Shown: positions 50,180 to 62,500 of the stretch, piece by piece
Layout: each line of letters begins with the position of its first letter
How positions within the stretch are numbered: position 1 is the stretch's first letter
From: Cyclina sinensis
Lineage: Eukaryota; Mollusca; Bivalvia; Venerida; Veneridae
Length of the DNA stretch: 64,000 bases
Reading direction: 5' to 3'
Assembly (NCBI GenBank): GCA_012932295.1
Contig: JAAONU010000001.1
Location: 31,775,449-31,839,448 of the forward strand
Notes under the pieces: generated by a model
Seen by the model: only the letters and a program-made list of their open reading frames with translations
Told to the model about the DNA's origin: nothing
The model's database searches: none
Program-made: the position numbers and the translations under genes

Positions 50180-50695
50180 AATTGTATAATAATCATGGCT
50201 TATTTCTAAGATATATGCACAACAGTAGGTTGCATACAAATTTAATCAAAATATCCAAGTCAAAAAAGGCCATAATTCGCACTGAATTTGGTCAAGAGTT
50301 ATGTAGCTTGTTTTTTTTTTAAATGCCTCTGAAACACAAAACCTTAACCAATATTTTTTATTTTAAAAGGGGCAATAATCTAAAATATTTTTATCCCAGA
50401 ATTTACCTTACTTGGTCGGCTGATGTCATTTAACATCTTTGTTAAGTTTCAAGTCAATCCCATTAATGATTGCTGAAAAAAGCACGATAGTATATTACAT
50501 GCAAAACTTTAACCAAGGCGTCTAAGTAAAAAAGGGCCATAATTTGCTTAAAATTTGGTCAAGAATTATCTAGCTTGTTTGTTTAATGCCCTTGAAGTAT
50601 TAAATCAAGAAGCATTATTGGTTACTTCGATAAATGCATGATAATAACTTGTACGCAAAATTTAACCAAGGTGTGACATCCCCTACACTGACGCC
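50180..50695. repeat. duplicated dispersed-repeat segment
   Basis: AAAAAAGGCCATAATTCGC then TTTGGTCAAGAGTTATGTAG appears at 50263 and again, as AAAAAGGGCCATAATTTGC and TTGGTCAAGAATTATCTAG, at 50529. The interval includes ATCCCATTAATGATTGCTGA. No gene is seen. Confidence 0.55.
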
Positions 50696-50869
50696 AGGGT
50701 GTGTATAAAGAAAGAAAACTATTCTTGAATACTGAAAAGAGTGTTGTATAATTTATACCTGGAAAACGAGAAGCGTTATCTTTTGGTCGAACACCACTAA
50801 TTCAGTGTTGTTAGGAACCAGTCAATTTTGTCAAGAGTAACATGACAAACCTGTCTGATCTTGGTAATT

Positions 50870-51720
50870 TTGCAAAGCTATGTACAAAATATCTAAGCTC
50901 AATGGTTATACAGTATTAGACAAGGAGGTTATCAAAGATTTCTATCTTACACGAATAGCACCCCCGGGGCGGGGCAGGGCTATTTTTGTCCCAAGGGACA
51001 TGATTTGAGCAGTATTAATAGATATTCACAATACGGTGTCACAAATAAAATATCTAAACTAAAGGGCCCATAGTTTCAGATACGAAGATTTTCAAGGATT
51101 TTCCTAAATAACTCCATGCAAAACGTGACCAGTTAGGCGCGGTCAATATTGACCCCAAAATAAAACAAAAAACTTTGTAAAGTAAGCTTGACAATGCTAC
51201 AACTAAATAATCAAATTCTAGTGCTTATATAATTAAAGTTTAAGAGAAGACAATTTTCCAAAATTTCGTATTTTTCTTACAAATTTTTCTGTGGTGGTGC
51301 CAATATTGGCATCATATATATGATTTGAATAATGTTAGTAGATGTGCACTTTGCAATGCTATATACAAAACATCTGAGCTCTAGGGCATACAGTTTCAGA
51401 CAAATTAAGCAGATTTTCAATGTTTGTCCTTTACAATACAATGTAAAACGAATGACACCGGGCAGAGTCATTTTTGGCCTTAATCTTGGTAGAAGTTTAC
51501 AAGACAATGCTTCGTCTGCAAATTTTTTTTTTCTTTTTTTTGTGGTTTTAGAGATGAGGATTTTTGAATTTTTTCCTTTATAATTATGCCTGTATAAAAA
51601 AGAGACCCCTTGTGAATGACTAATACTAACCCAAGGGACACAAGTTTAACAACCTTTGCAGAGGTCCACTAGGGGATGCTTTGCACCAAATTTAAGAGCT
51701 CTTGCGTGTCCCTGCCATAA
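50870..51720. repeat. tandem ~170 bp units of the palindrome-bounded family
   Basis: ACCCCCGGGGCGGGGCAGGG, AAGGGACATGATTTGAGC and AAATATCTAA variants recur at about 170 bp. The outer palindromic ends are missing. Confidence 0.6.
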
Positions 51721-53030
51721 CAACCAGAATTCTGTATGGAATGGATTATTTCCCTTCAATAGGTTCAATAGATACAGAGCGGAAACGAAATATCACATAT
51801 TAAATCATAATGACAAATGAAACCTTGACTTTGAGCCCAGCAAGTTGGAACCTGCAATCTGCACACTATCTCAGTATGGTTAACATTTCTGCAACGTAGT
51901 TTTAATTTTACCTTCAATCGGCTCAAGGAATAAAGAGCCGACAGGAAACGCAACCAGCATAGGAATGACCGAGGTCACAGCATATTTGTGAGGATGAGAT
52001 TAAACTTGTTATGTCAAAGGTAGATGGATCATGATGTGAGCCTTCCTAAAGTCCTGAGCTGAATTATGGGTGTAAAGTTATTATTGTAGCTACGAGTATG
52101 AACTGTGTTTTCTATAATACTCGTTGATATTTTTGGTAATGGTGTCATTGTAAATCAGTAGCCTGTAATATCCGGGGATAATGTTTGTACGTAAAGAAGT
52201 TGTTTAATTTATTTTGTTTTGGTCTCTGCTGTATATATCTTCAGGGACTTATATATAATTATTCATGTTTTACATTACCTCATCTAATTTTCCGGATAAA
52301 TGAAAATGGATGCCGGACGGTTACCTGAGGTTTCGGTAAATGATAATTGATGGTTAATTGATTTTATATAGCTAATTGCTTGGAAACCCTTTCGGTAAAC
52401 AAGGATATTAGGTGTGTATTCAAACAGAATGGACAACAAATTATAGGGCGTTTGAGTGGACGAGAACAAACATGCTTGATCAAGCAGTGTACTTCTAATT
52501 CTTTTATTATTATTATTGCTAAAGATATAGTCACCAGCTCTGATTTCCATTATCACTATGAACATTGAAATTGTAATTTTGTTTGTAAATCATTACTACA
52601 TTATATATCTGGTACCTTCTAACAATCTAAAAACCTTTTTTTAAATTCAAAGAAATGATTTAACTCAAAACATTATTCAAAAGAGTAAACTTGTTCCTAG
52701 AATTATATCAATTTCATATTTTAGTTTTCATATTAATTTTTTTTCACGAATAATGGTGGATTTTCATCGTTGTTTTTTGTAACATTTATATTTATATATT
52801 AAACATGTTTTATACAACTTAATAAAGTAACTCAAGTAAGCATTCATTTGAATGAATCAAAAGAATTTCATTTAATTATATCAACGCAATCATCTAAGAA
52901 GGCAATTTTGTACATTATATTGTGTTAGCGTGTTTTTTCTTTCTTTCTCTTATTTTATTTAAACAATCATCCAAATATCTCTACTGTATTTAAATCCTTT
53001 TTATTCTATCATGATTTTCACAACGCCCGC
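51721..53030. other. AT-rich stretch without recognisable genes
   Basis: I see no exon or tandem repeat. TTTCGGTAAA words at 52336 and 52391 recur at 53522 and 53539 near the inverted repeats to the right. Confidence 0.4.
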
Positions 53031-53036
53031 TTTTTT

Positions 53037-53639
53037 GTCAATAAGCATTAAATAAATTAATGCATGTACAGACTGCACATATGTATATTTTACCGTACTT
53101 TATTTTAGGTCTTTGGTTCATCTGAAATATTCATGGTAGGAAAATTGTATGTCGTAACCGGCGGATGTTTACATTTCTAGTGTCAAAGGTTTGATTTTAT
53201 TCTGTTATTTCACGGATTCGTCAGTAAAGGTACCACAAAAGGTATGTTTAAGTTATACTTAGATGTTTAAATAATATCTGGTATTCTGCTATCGCGATTT
53301 CGTATGAATGAATCCAAGAGTTTCGACCCCAGAATAACTCGACCCATTTTCCTTATCAGTGCAGTTTGATGTTAAAATTCAATGTATATTGACAGTCCTG
53401 GTAATGAGCCACACTCGCGTTATGTTCTGTCAAATACACCTTTTGTGTTTGTGCGGTTATTCATTGATGCTGTTCTTTTGCAGCCCTGTTTTATTATTAT
53501 TATTGCCCCGGGTGCCGGACGTTTCGGTAAATGACCAGTTCGGTAAATTGGATTCATTCATACGAAATCGCGATAGCAGAATACCAGATATACATATGTG
53601 CAGTCTGTACATGCATTAATTTATTTAATGCTTATTGAC
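53037..53639. repeat. composite perfect inverted repeat (52 + 42 bp) with an insertion in the left arm
   Basis: 53037-53088 is the exact reverse complement of 53588-53639, and 53275-53316 of 53549-53590. The right arm is continuous but in the left arm the two blocks are separated by about 186 bp that begin TTTACCGTACTTTATTTTAG, flanked by ATAT-like bases on both sides. The sequence is consistent with a MITE-like element whose left arm was later invaded. Confidence 0.8.
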
Positions 53640-54204
53640 GTGCATTGGATACAAGAAAAGCATTTAATAAAATTTTGTTTTAAAACATTCCTTCTCGATG
53701 AGCTGGGCTAAAAAGTAATAATAAATCAAGTTTCATTTTGTGTAAATTATTTAATATTAGACAGGTCAACATTTGTAACAAGCGACAGTGAAAGACCCCA
53801 GTGCTAGGAAACCTTTGACCATAAAATAGACATTTTTATTAGAAAAAGAGGAACTTTGACATTAGGGTTTTAACAGTTGATGACTTTAACTGAACTAATG
53901 TTTACCATAAGACTAAAGTAAAAAATAAGTCAAAATTTGTTTGATAAAATGTCATGCACGTAGATGCAATCAAACAGGATCGTTAAAATTTGACCCAATA
54001 TAACTATATTTCTATAAATGATTAAATTTAATTTTCTTGTCTTATTTTAAAAATGTAATGGTTATATCTTGTGGCATAGATACACTTTATAAAAATAATG
54101 TTCTTCCATTTGGTATATAATTGAATTGACATCCAATTTAATCATCGAGAAGGAATGTTTTAAAACAAAATTTTATTAAATGCTTTTCTTGTATCCAATG
54201 CACG
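53639..54204. mobile_element. 566 bp element with 63 bp perfect terminal inverted repeats
   Basis: 53639-53701 and 54142-54204 are exact reverse complements, beginning CGTGCATTGGATACAAGAAA. The 440 bp interior is AT-rich and non-coding. It abuts the preceding inverted repeat directly. No target duplication is apparent. Confidence 0.8.
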
Positions 54205-54699
54205 TCCTCCGACATGGCCACAATAATTTTACATTACAAGGCTAATCTAATATTAAATTCAACTACAAAACCTCGAAAAGAGGCATACAGGTATGTATGA
54301 ATTTAACCACCCTTGTGAATTATGCCTGGTTATGCCTGTATATTTCCAAGTCACCACAGGGGTCACCACAGGAGGTTAATTGTCCTGTGTATTGTAGCCT
54401 CTTATCATGCATATACTGATCTTTACTTTAATATGTAAGTCATATTTGTTGTTATTTTGCTGCACAATGCATGTGTAAAGTATTCCTGTCACATTTCATT
54501 ATTTTTATCAACACTTACAATACAAAAAATCACAGAGATACGCAATTCGAATCTTTAAGATTATTAAATTTACTCAATACACAGTACAGAATCAATCTAG
54601 TTAAATAATATTAGCTATTATTTGAAAAAAGATCAGTATGCCCACAGACCTGTTCTCAGAGAAAAAGAGAAAAACAACTATAACATATTACTGTTCTTA

Positions 54700-55265
54700 T
54701 CCAGGACTTGGAAATACTAAATACAAAAGTAAATTATATAAAATGAATATATTTAAAACATCAATTTCCTTTACATTTCATTTATTGAGATTTGAACATT
54801 CTTGAAGTTGAACCTACAGTTTTCCAATAAATAAAAAGAATCACAATAATAACTGATTACTGTTCTTACCTATAGAATTTGAAAATACTAAATACAAAAT
54901 GAAAAATAATTAAACTGACAATATATTAAATATATTATCAATTTCCATCACACTTTATGTGTCAAGCTTAAATAAATGTTTAAGTCTCATCTACTTAACT
55001 ACTTAATTTTTTCAAATAACTACATAAATATAAGGTAATAAAATAATTAATAGATATAAAATTGCCACTAAATACAAAATGAAAAATAAGTAAATTGACA
55101 ATGATATTAAATATATTATCAGTTTCCATCACTCTTTCTGCATGAAGCTTAAAATAAATGTTAAAGTCACGCCTACATTTTTCAAATAACTACATAAATA
55201 TAAAGTAATAAAATAATTAATAGATATAAAAATAGATATAAATTGCCATATTAACAACATCATAT
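54700..55265. repeat. AT-rich ~180 bp tandem repeat, three copies
   Basis: ATACTAAATACAAAA, AAATATATTATCA and TTTCCATCACAC/TTTCCATCACTC followed by AGCTTAAATAAATG recur near 54712, 54887 and 55066. AACTACATAAATATAA and AATAGATATAAA also repeat. Confidence 0.7.
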
Positions 55266-55349
55266 TTATATAGGATAGTGATTAATAATAAAAATAGCTA
55301 TAAATAAAGAAAAAAAGTATAGTCCATATATACCCTCAGGCCTGTTTCC

Positions 55350-55465
55350 ATGGCAATATATACCTGGTCAGCAGAATTTGGTCAGCAAAATAGACCATGT
55401 GGTCAGCTTGCTGACTGGTCAGCAGTCAGCTGGTCAGCTAGGTCTGGTCAGCAAAATAGACCTAC
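55350..55465. repeat. GGTCAGCA/GGTCAGCT cluster
   Basis: TGGTCAGC occurs about eight times in ~100 bp, and GGTCAGCAAAATAGACC occurs twice (near 55380 and 55446). It superficially resembles the GGTCAGCA word of the foldback arms but lacks the rest of that unit. Confidence 0.6.
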
Positions 55466-55474
55466 CCATAGAAT

Positions 55475-55760
55475 GATCATTATCAAGTGCCACAGTGCAT
55501 ATTTCAGGTTTTTGCGATTCAATTATATCTAGCATAATTATTGCACTTTATTTAATTTTACTTAATATTGATTTTGTGCACAACTCCTTCTACTTTTCTC
55601 ATGCAGTTTTCACCAGTCTTCAGACAACAATCATTTTCAAGTACTGCAGTGTATATACTCAGACTTTTGCGATTTGATCATTTTTGACAGAGTTATTGCC
55701 CTTTGTTTAATTTTACTCTGTAGTGCTTCTGTGCCCAACTCCTCCAGTTTTATAATTTAA
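55475..55760. repeat. two-copy ~160 bp tandem repeat
   Basis: ATGATCATTATCAAGTGCCAC ... TTTGCGATTCAATTAT ... GTGCACAACTCCTTCTAC is repeated as CAATCATTTTCAAGTACTGC ... TTTGCGATTTGATCAT ... GTGCCCAACTCCTCCAG. Confidence 0.65.
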
Positions 55761-56134
55761 CTATATTTTTTGCCCATGGTGTTCAACTGGGGCATGAAAA
55801 TCCAAAAGGTAAGAACCTGTTTTGAAACACCTTTTCTGTAAAAGACATGTGGTGACATAAGGGTACAAAACTCTAGACCAGTATCTTTTGAAACAGATCA
55901 TTTTTGGAAATTTATCAATTTTACCATGCAAATAGGTGAAGGACATATAATAGTCTTACTTCTAGACATATGAGTACTTTGTTCAGTTCACAGACTGCAC
56001 AAATTTTTGGCACAAATGATCAAGGTAACATCAAGTTATAAGCTACCATGCCTGTGACCATTGCCATGTTTCGGGGGCATACGTGTCTGTGACTTGTTTA
56101 TTTTGATTACAAATACATTACATGGCACTTTTCT

Positions 56135-56178
56135 TGCTCAGATGAGTGCTTTAGGGCCATCATGGCCCTCTTGTTGCA
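56135..56178 (-). repeat. isolated end of the palindrome-bounded repeat
   Basis: GCTCAGATGAGTGCTTTAGG then GCCATCATGGCCCTCTTG is the inverted form of the family's left end. Confidence 0.65.
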
Positions 56179-56564
56179 ACTATTTGACAATAATTTCACA
56201 GAAAATAATTGGAGGAAGTTGTATATTTTGGGTTCTACATGTTAATATGTCATTCTGTATGTAAGGCATATTTTTAGACTTTACTGATGTACATTTTTCT
56301 TATTGTACCAGTCTGACCTCAGAATGTGTGGGGAGCTGTTGCTTTTGCAATAAGTTAGCTCTTTATGTCTAAAAATCACATCAAATAATGTTGATTGGAC
56401 CAACCCTGATTGCAGTCTTAAATACAATAAAAAAACCCAACTTAGATAAATATTACTTTTTGATACTTAAAAGCAGTTTTAGGTGTAATAACATCTTTTT
56501 ATATCATGTTAAATTGTGGTGTTTGTGCTTTCAAGGTCAGATGTAACTAGTTGAAGAGCAGGTT

Positions 56565-59500
56565 ATGGCAAAGGGTCAGATTTCACTGAAGAATTTCTTC
56601 ATATTCAATCCAACTTATGGACCAAGAGAAGGAGAGGTAATGTGTAATAAATACAGCACACTGTCAATTTGCCCAGTGAAGTTGCACAATGTACTACAGA
56701 AACTGCAAGAGTATTTTATACACAAAACCAGTAATAGATTTGAGATAAATGATCATCAGTATATCAGTTAATTATTTAGATTGTTTTTGGAAAGCCAGTA
56801 AGGGTAAGAATACATTCGAATTACATGCTTAGTTGAATTAAACAACAGTTTCAGGGTGTATGCTGGAATCTTTGTGTCTGTCCTTCCATCCATTGGTACC
56901 TTGTTCTGTAACGTTTGACATACTAAGTTTGTGTCACAAACTAGTCTTTCAGTTTTCCATGCAGGGAATTGAAACTTAATACATGTTTTCATAATGAAAA
57001 GTAGATTTGCAAGACATACTTTTCATGTGTATCTGTCAAGTCATTCCAGAGTAATATCCCATTGAACTTTGACTTTCTTCATTGAAGATTTGCCTTCATA
57101 TATGTATATCCTGTCTGGTACTACTCTTTATGTTTTCAGTGCACTAAATTTAAACTAGGATCATATTATTCCCAAGAAGTGTAAATTTGTAGGAAGTACA
57201 TTATGCTTGCATCCCTCAAGGCATTCAAAAGTTATTTCCCATTTGGGTTTGACTGTTTTCAGTGCAGCTTTGCATTGACATATTAAGGGTGCAAACTGTT
57301 CTTGAAATTTTCAAAGCACTTGAATAAATATTGGCACATACATTTGTATTATCAGTAAAACAGTGTAGATGTGCAAGACATATTTTTTACATACATCCTT
57401 CAAGGCATTCCAGAGTCATCTACCATTGAAATTTACATTTTCCTGACATTTAAAGTTTGTGTCCCAAACTAATGTTGGTTGTTGGGTAGGTTTTCAAATA
57501 TTTAGCATGAAAATGATATGCATTCATTGCATGCAAAAATGGTTTGCAGAAGAGTATTTTGATGAAAATCTGCTGAGTTCTTTCAGGTTTGTAGTAGGTT
57601 TGCTACATTCAGTGACAGTTACAGTTTGATTTGGTAATGAAATACATGGTCTGCATTGACTTGACTTTTAATGGTGATCGTAACTTAAAGGATATAAAAA
57701 CTTGATGTTGTTAAGTTTGGCAACTAACTGCAAATAATATTGCTGTCTTTCAGGAACATAAAAAGATCCTGTTTTATTATCCAAAGAACACAGATATAGA
57801 CACACAAATTAAACATGTTGGTCTGTGTGAAGCTATAGTGACCTTTACACAGTAAGTAAATGGAATATTTGTTAATACTTCATACTGCATCAGTCACTCA
57901 TCAAAACTCCAGTGTTCACAAAGAAGATGAGGCCTTTTCAAGCAATAACAGCAGATTCTAAAGAATTTTACATTAGAGTGTTAGGATTTGGTTTTAGTTT
58001 GATTTTATTTAGGTTTAACGCCAGTTTCAACTGCTAAGGTCATATCCTGGCGGTCAGTCCACCTAACGAGTGTTCCTGGGTATCCAATCAATTTACTAAC
58101 CAATTTCTCTGCAAGTGACTGACTACTTCCTCACTTGCTTCAGAAGTGAGGGACAAATGACCTATAGACTCATTGTCTGAGATCAATTATCATGGAGAAA
58201 TTTTGCCGGCCCTGATGGGGATTGAACTGGAATCGGCCAGGTTGACAGTCCGATGCTCTACCGATTGAGCTAGCCAGGCTGGCATAATGTTAGGAAAGAA
58301 CATGTGTGGAATCACTTCGGTAAGCTGGCACTGGATTCTGAGATCATTTGGAAGTGATTTTAAAGACAGGAACGTTGAGAGTGCAAAATTAAAGTAAGAG
58401 AAATTAAGTATTTTTGCAGTAAGATTTGTACTGTAGGTAATCATTTGTAAGTTATGTGCAGAAGATAGACTGGGATGGAGATATGCAAAGTCTTTGAAAG
58501 TCTCAAAGGTCTAAAATTGAGTAGGAAGTTATACAGAATTTTTCCCTGACTAAGACGAGTAACGAGAATCTTTCATTGTGTTTCAGAACTTTTACAGACA
58601 AACCATGCGAGAGTTTACACACACAGAAGACAAGACAGCTGTTTTTCCAGCCAGAAACAGATTTCTGGATGGTCATGGTAACTATGTGGGAGTATATTAA
58701 AGGCAGCTTTGTGAATACTATGAACTTTAAGGGAAAAAAGTCAATGAGCTTAGAGGTCAAGGATATGATAATTTTAACATCCAGAATACTAAGAGCAGTA
58801 TTGTAATGTTTTCATATTGGCACAGTTATTTGAATGAGGACCATAAAAAATCCAGGATGCATTTTAAAAATTTAATAATTATGGTTGACATTGAATAATC
58901 TTTCAGAATTTCATTTTTACTTTTATGTGTAGTTAACTGTTAGTGAATCATATAACTTATTTAGCTCACCTGAGTATACGCTCAAGGTGAGCTATTGGGA
59001 TCATCCAGGGTCCGGTGTGAGTCGTCAACATTTTACCTTAAATGACAACTCCACCAAAACCGCAAGGCCATTTTTAACCAAACTTTACAGAAATGTTCGT
59101 TATATTGCCCTTTTCTAAAGTTGCTCAAATAGTTTTGCTCCATTGCAAATAAGGGCTTTAAAAGCTAAAAATAGAAAACAATACAAGCAACATCTCTTCC
59201 TAAACCACAGGTCTTTTTGAACCAAATTTCACAGAAATGTCTCTTATATAACCCTCTATTGAAATTGCTCAAAAATTGCACAAAATTTCCCCATAACCCT
59301 TCAACAGTTAGCTTCAAATGACATCTTCTCACAAGCCACTAAACCATTTTCCATCAACTTTACAGAAATGCTCTTTATTTTGCCCTTTCTTCAAATTGCT
59401 GAAATAGTTCCACTTGAGAGCCGCAAGAGCTGAAAATAGAAAAAAATATTCAAATGACTTTTCCTTCTAAACCCCAAGGGCTTTTGGTAACAAATTTCAC

Positions 59501-62500
59501 AAAAATATTCTTTATATTATATCTTATGAATTTGCTCAAAAGGTTTTGCTCCATTGCATGTAGTAGCCACCAGAGCTAAAGAAAGAAAAAAATTATACAA
59601 ATGACATTTACTTTTTAACCTCATGATCTTTTTTCACCAAATCAAAGATGAATATTAATAATATGTCTACCTATTTATAAATGCTGAAATATTTCCACTC
59701 CATTGCAAAAACTGCAGCCATAGCTAAAAGTAGGTTTTTGTCAACACTTTACTTTAACTTAAAGTTTAAGTTACATTTCACAAACGGCAAGTTCAAATTC
59801 TGTCCCTGGGATCAAAATTGGCACCACCCCGTGGATTCTATTTGTATAAAATATAAGATCTTTGAAAATCTTCAATTCAGAAACTGTAATATCGCCTTTG
59901 ATGTTTGCTGAACAACAGATGTACAACCAAAGTACTCATGTGAACGATCCAGGGCCGTCAGGGCCCTATTAGTTCTATTTCAGTATTCCATTTTTTCTTC
60001 TCTTATTTTTTTCACGCAAAAATCAGTCACTTAATGTTGCCTGATATACTAATGTTCACAGTAGAAAGAAGTTAGCCGACTAAGAAACAATGCAGACTGG
60101 GCATCTTTAGCAGAGGTCACCAAGTTAAAGACAATTGCCATAAACAATGTTAAGGCTAATTTCTAATCAGCCTTTTCACTTTACAGACAGTTGCTGTGCC
60201 ATATAGTGAGAAGACAAAAGATGGTCAAGTGTATCTGGAATATCATGAGGATGATGTTCAAGACCCTGTGATGGAGACTGTAGTTAGACAAGCATATAGA
60301 ATGTTTACTGTATGTATTTCAAAGAAAATTCCAAAAATTGTATTGAAAAAAATACTCTTTCAGATATGAAAAAATGTGTTATGTATCATTCCATAGTACT
60401 ATACCAGTCATACTTATGATGTTGCTGCTGCATTTAAAACCAACAAAGAAAAACAAACAAAAAGAGTGTGCAGAAATGTATGTATTTCAGTCACCATTTC
60501 AAGAGAAGAAGTAAAGTCAAACTACTCATTTTCTCATTGCTGTGTGTTTTAATTTACAGCCCAATCCCTGACCTTTTCTTTATTATTAATCATTAGCTAA
60601 AACTTTTCTATAATGTATTGTTACTTAGGAAATGACTATAAAGTTTTATTTCATAACTGAGTCTGAAAGATTGCTTGTTGATATAAACTTGTATTTCAGT
60701 TGTTCAATGGTTCTATTTGCTACCTGCTAGAAAAGGTGAATGGAGAGACGAAGTCTTTGAAACAAAGACTGGACCATTTCTTCTCCAGGGTAATGACATG
60801 GTATTTGTTTAAAATGTGTATATGTTTTTCAGTGAAAATTAGCAGCCTTTCATTATTTCTTGACAAAAATTTCCCACAGATAGATTGTTCATCATTTTAA
60901 TAGTGAAAATTAGCAGCCTTTCGTTATTGCTGGATAAAAATTTCCCACATTGATTGGTCATCATTAGCTTACCTGAGCATTATGACAAAATCTACATCGA
61001 AATTAAGAGAGAAAGGGGAGTTTTTGCATCAAAATTTATTGTGCATTTGAAGAAACCATTAGAAATTGTTGTCTTATGGACTTCTATCAAGTTTGTTCAA
61101 ATTATGCCTCTTGTATCAAGATGGGACCAGCCCTGGGTCCTATGTGTGTAAAATATCTAATCTTTTAAAATCTTCTTGATAGAAACCATTGGTTTTAGAC
61201 CTTAGATTTTTTGCTTGAATCATCATCAGGTAGAAGTCCTTCACAAAGATTGTTCAGGTTATGCCCTTTGGAGTCATTAATGGCCCTGCCCAGGGGTATA
61301 TTGTTTTTACATATGCTTATATAAGGAAGACTAGCAATTTTTTTTCGAAACAGTATGCCTTAGAGCTGGTTTGTAGCATTATCTGGTGGACCTCTACAAA
61401 AATCACATTTATATGTCTCTGGGGTCAGAATTGGCCCCTATCCAGGAGTCACGTGATTTTACACAGACATATTTAGGGAAAACATGAAAAAATCTTCTTG
61501 TCAGATACCATAATTCCTAGAGTTAAAAAAAATTATTTGTACTCTTGTCTAATGATCCTGACAAGTTTATTCAAATCATGGCCCCTGGATGAAAAATTGG
61601 CCTTGCCCCAGGGGTTTACATAGAGTTATATAGTAAAAAGTTTTTAAAGATCTTCTTGTCTGAAAACACAAGACCTGAGCTTAAAAATAATGTTTCTAGT
61701 ATTATCTGTGGACCTCTACCAAAATATTACCAGTCATTTCATTGGGGTCAGAACGGACCTGCCCCTGGGGTCACTTCATCTCACATAGAAAAAACATTTT
61801 AAAAATCTTGTCAGAAACGATAAGGCTTTTAGTTAAGATATTTGCTGTGTGGCATTGTATAGTGGACCTCTAGCAGGTTATTACAAGTCATGGTCCCAAG
61901 GTCAAAATTGGTCGGTCCAAGGGGTCACTTAGTTTTACATGAAAAAAATTCTGATAATGTTAAAGGCCTAAAAATTTTTTAAAGATATCATTATATGAAT
62001 GAAAAAACTAAGACAGTATGTGTAAGAGAAATATACCTCTGATAATGATAATAGATTAAAAGTATAGAAGATAGCTTTGAAATAGGACAATACAGCTGTT
62101 TTCCTGTGTTATGTTTAATCTATCATAGACTGAACTAAAGAGGAAAGCTAAACTGTTCTGTAAAACTGAAAGGCATTAAAATCTTTCACTTTTTTTGCAG
62201 TATCTTCTAACCCTGCGGTTAGGTCAGAGTGATTTATTAGATGTATTTAGTGGTATATCATTTCTGCCTTTGGATAAGAACACATATCTACAGGTGCAGT
62301 GTTTCATCAATGTACTAGAGTCTACCTTCCCAGCAGTGAAATATACAGCATTCCTATACAATGACCAGCTAGTGTGGTAACTATGAATCTTAGTCTTTAT
62401 ATTTGGTTACCTTGGTTTTACTCATTCAGGCTAATTCAATTCAGAATTCACTCTTTCCCTACATTGATCCTTCTTTTCCTTTTTTTTGCAAGGGTCCTGC

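Noticed and set aside
58201..58283. tRNA-like sequence with A and B boxes on the minus strand
   Set aside because: The acceptor and T stems pair poorly and it continues into a SINE body with the typical ACGTTAAAC-type tail, so it is a SINE head and not a tRNA gene.
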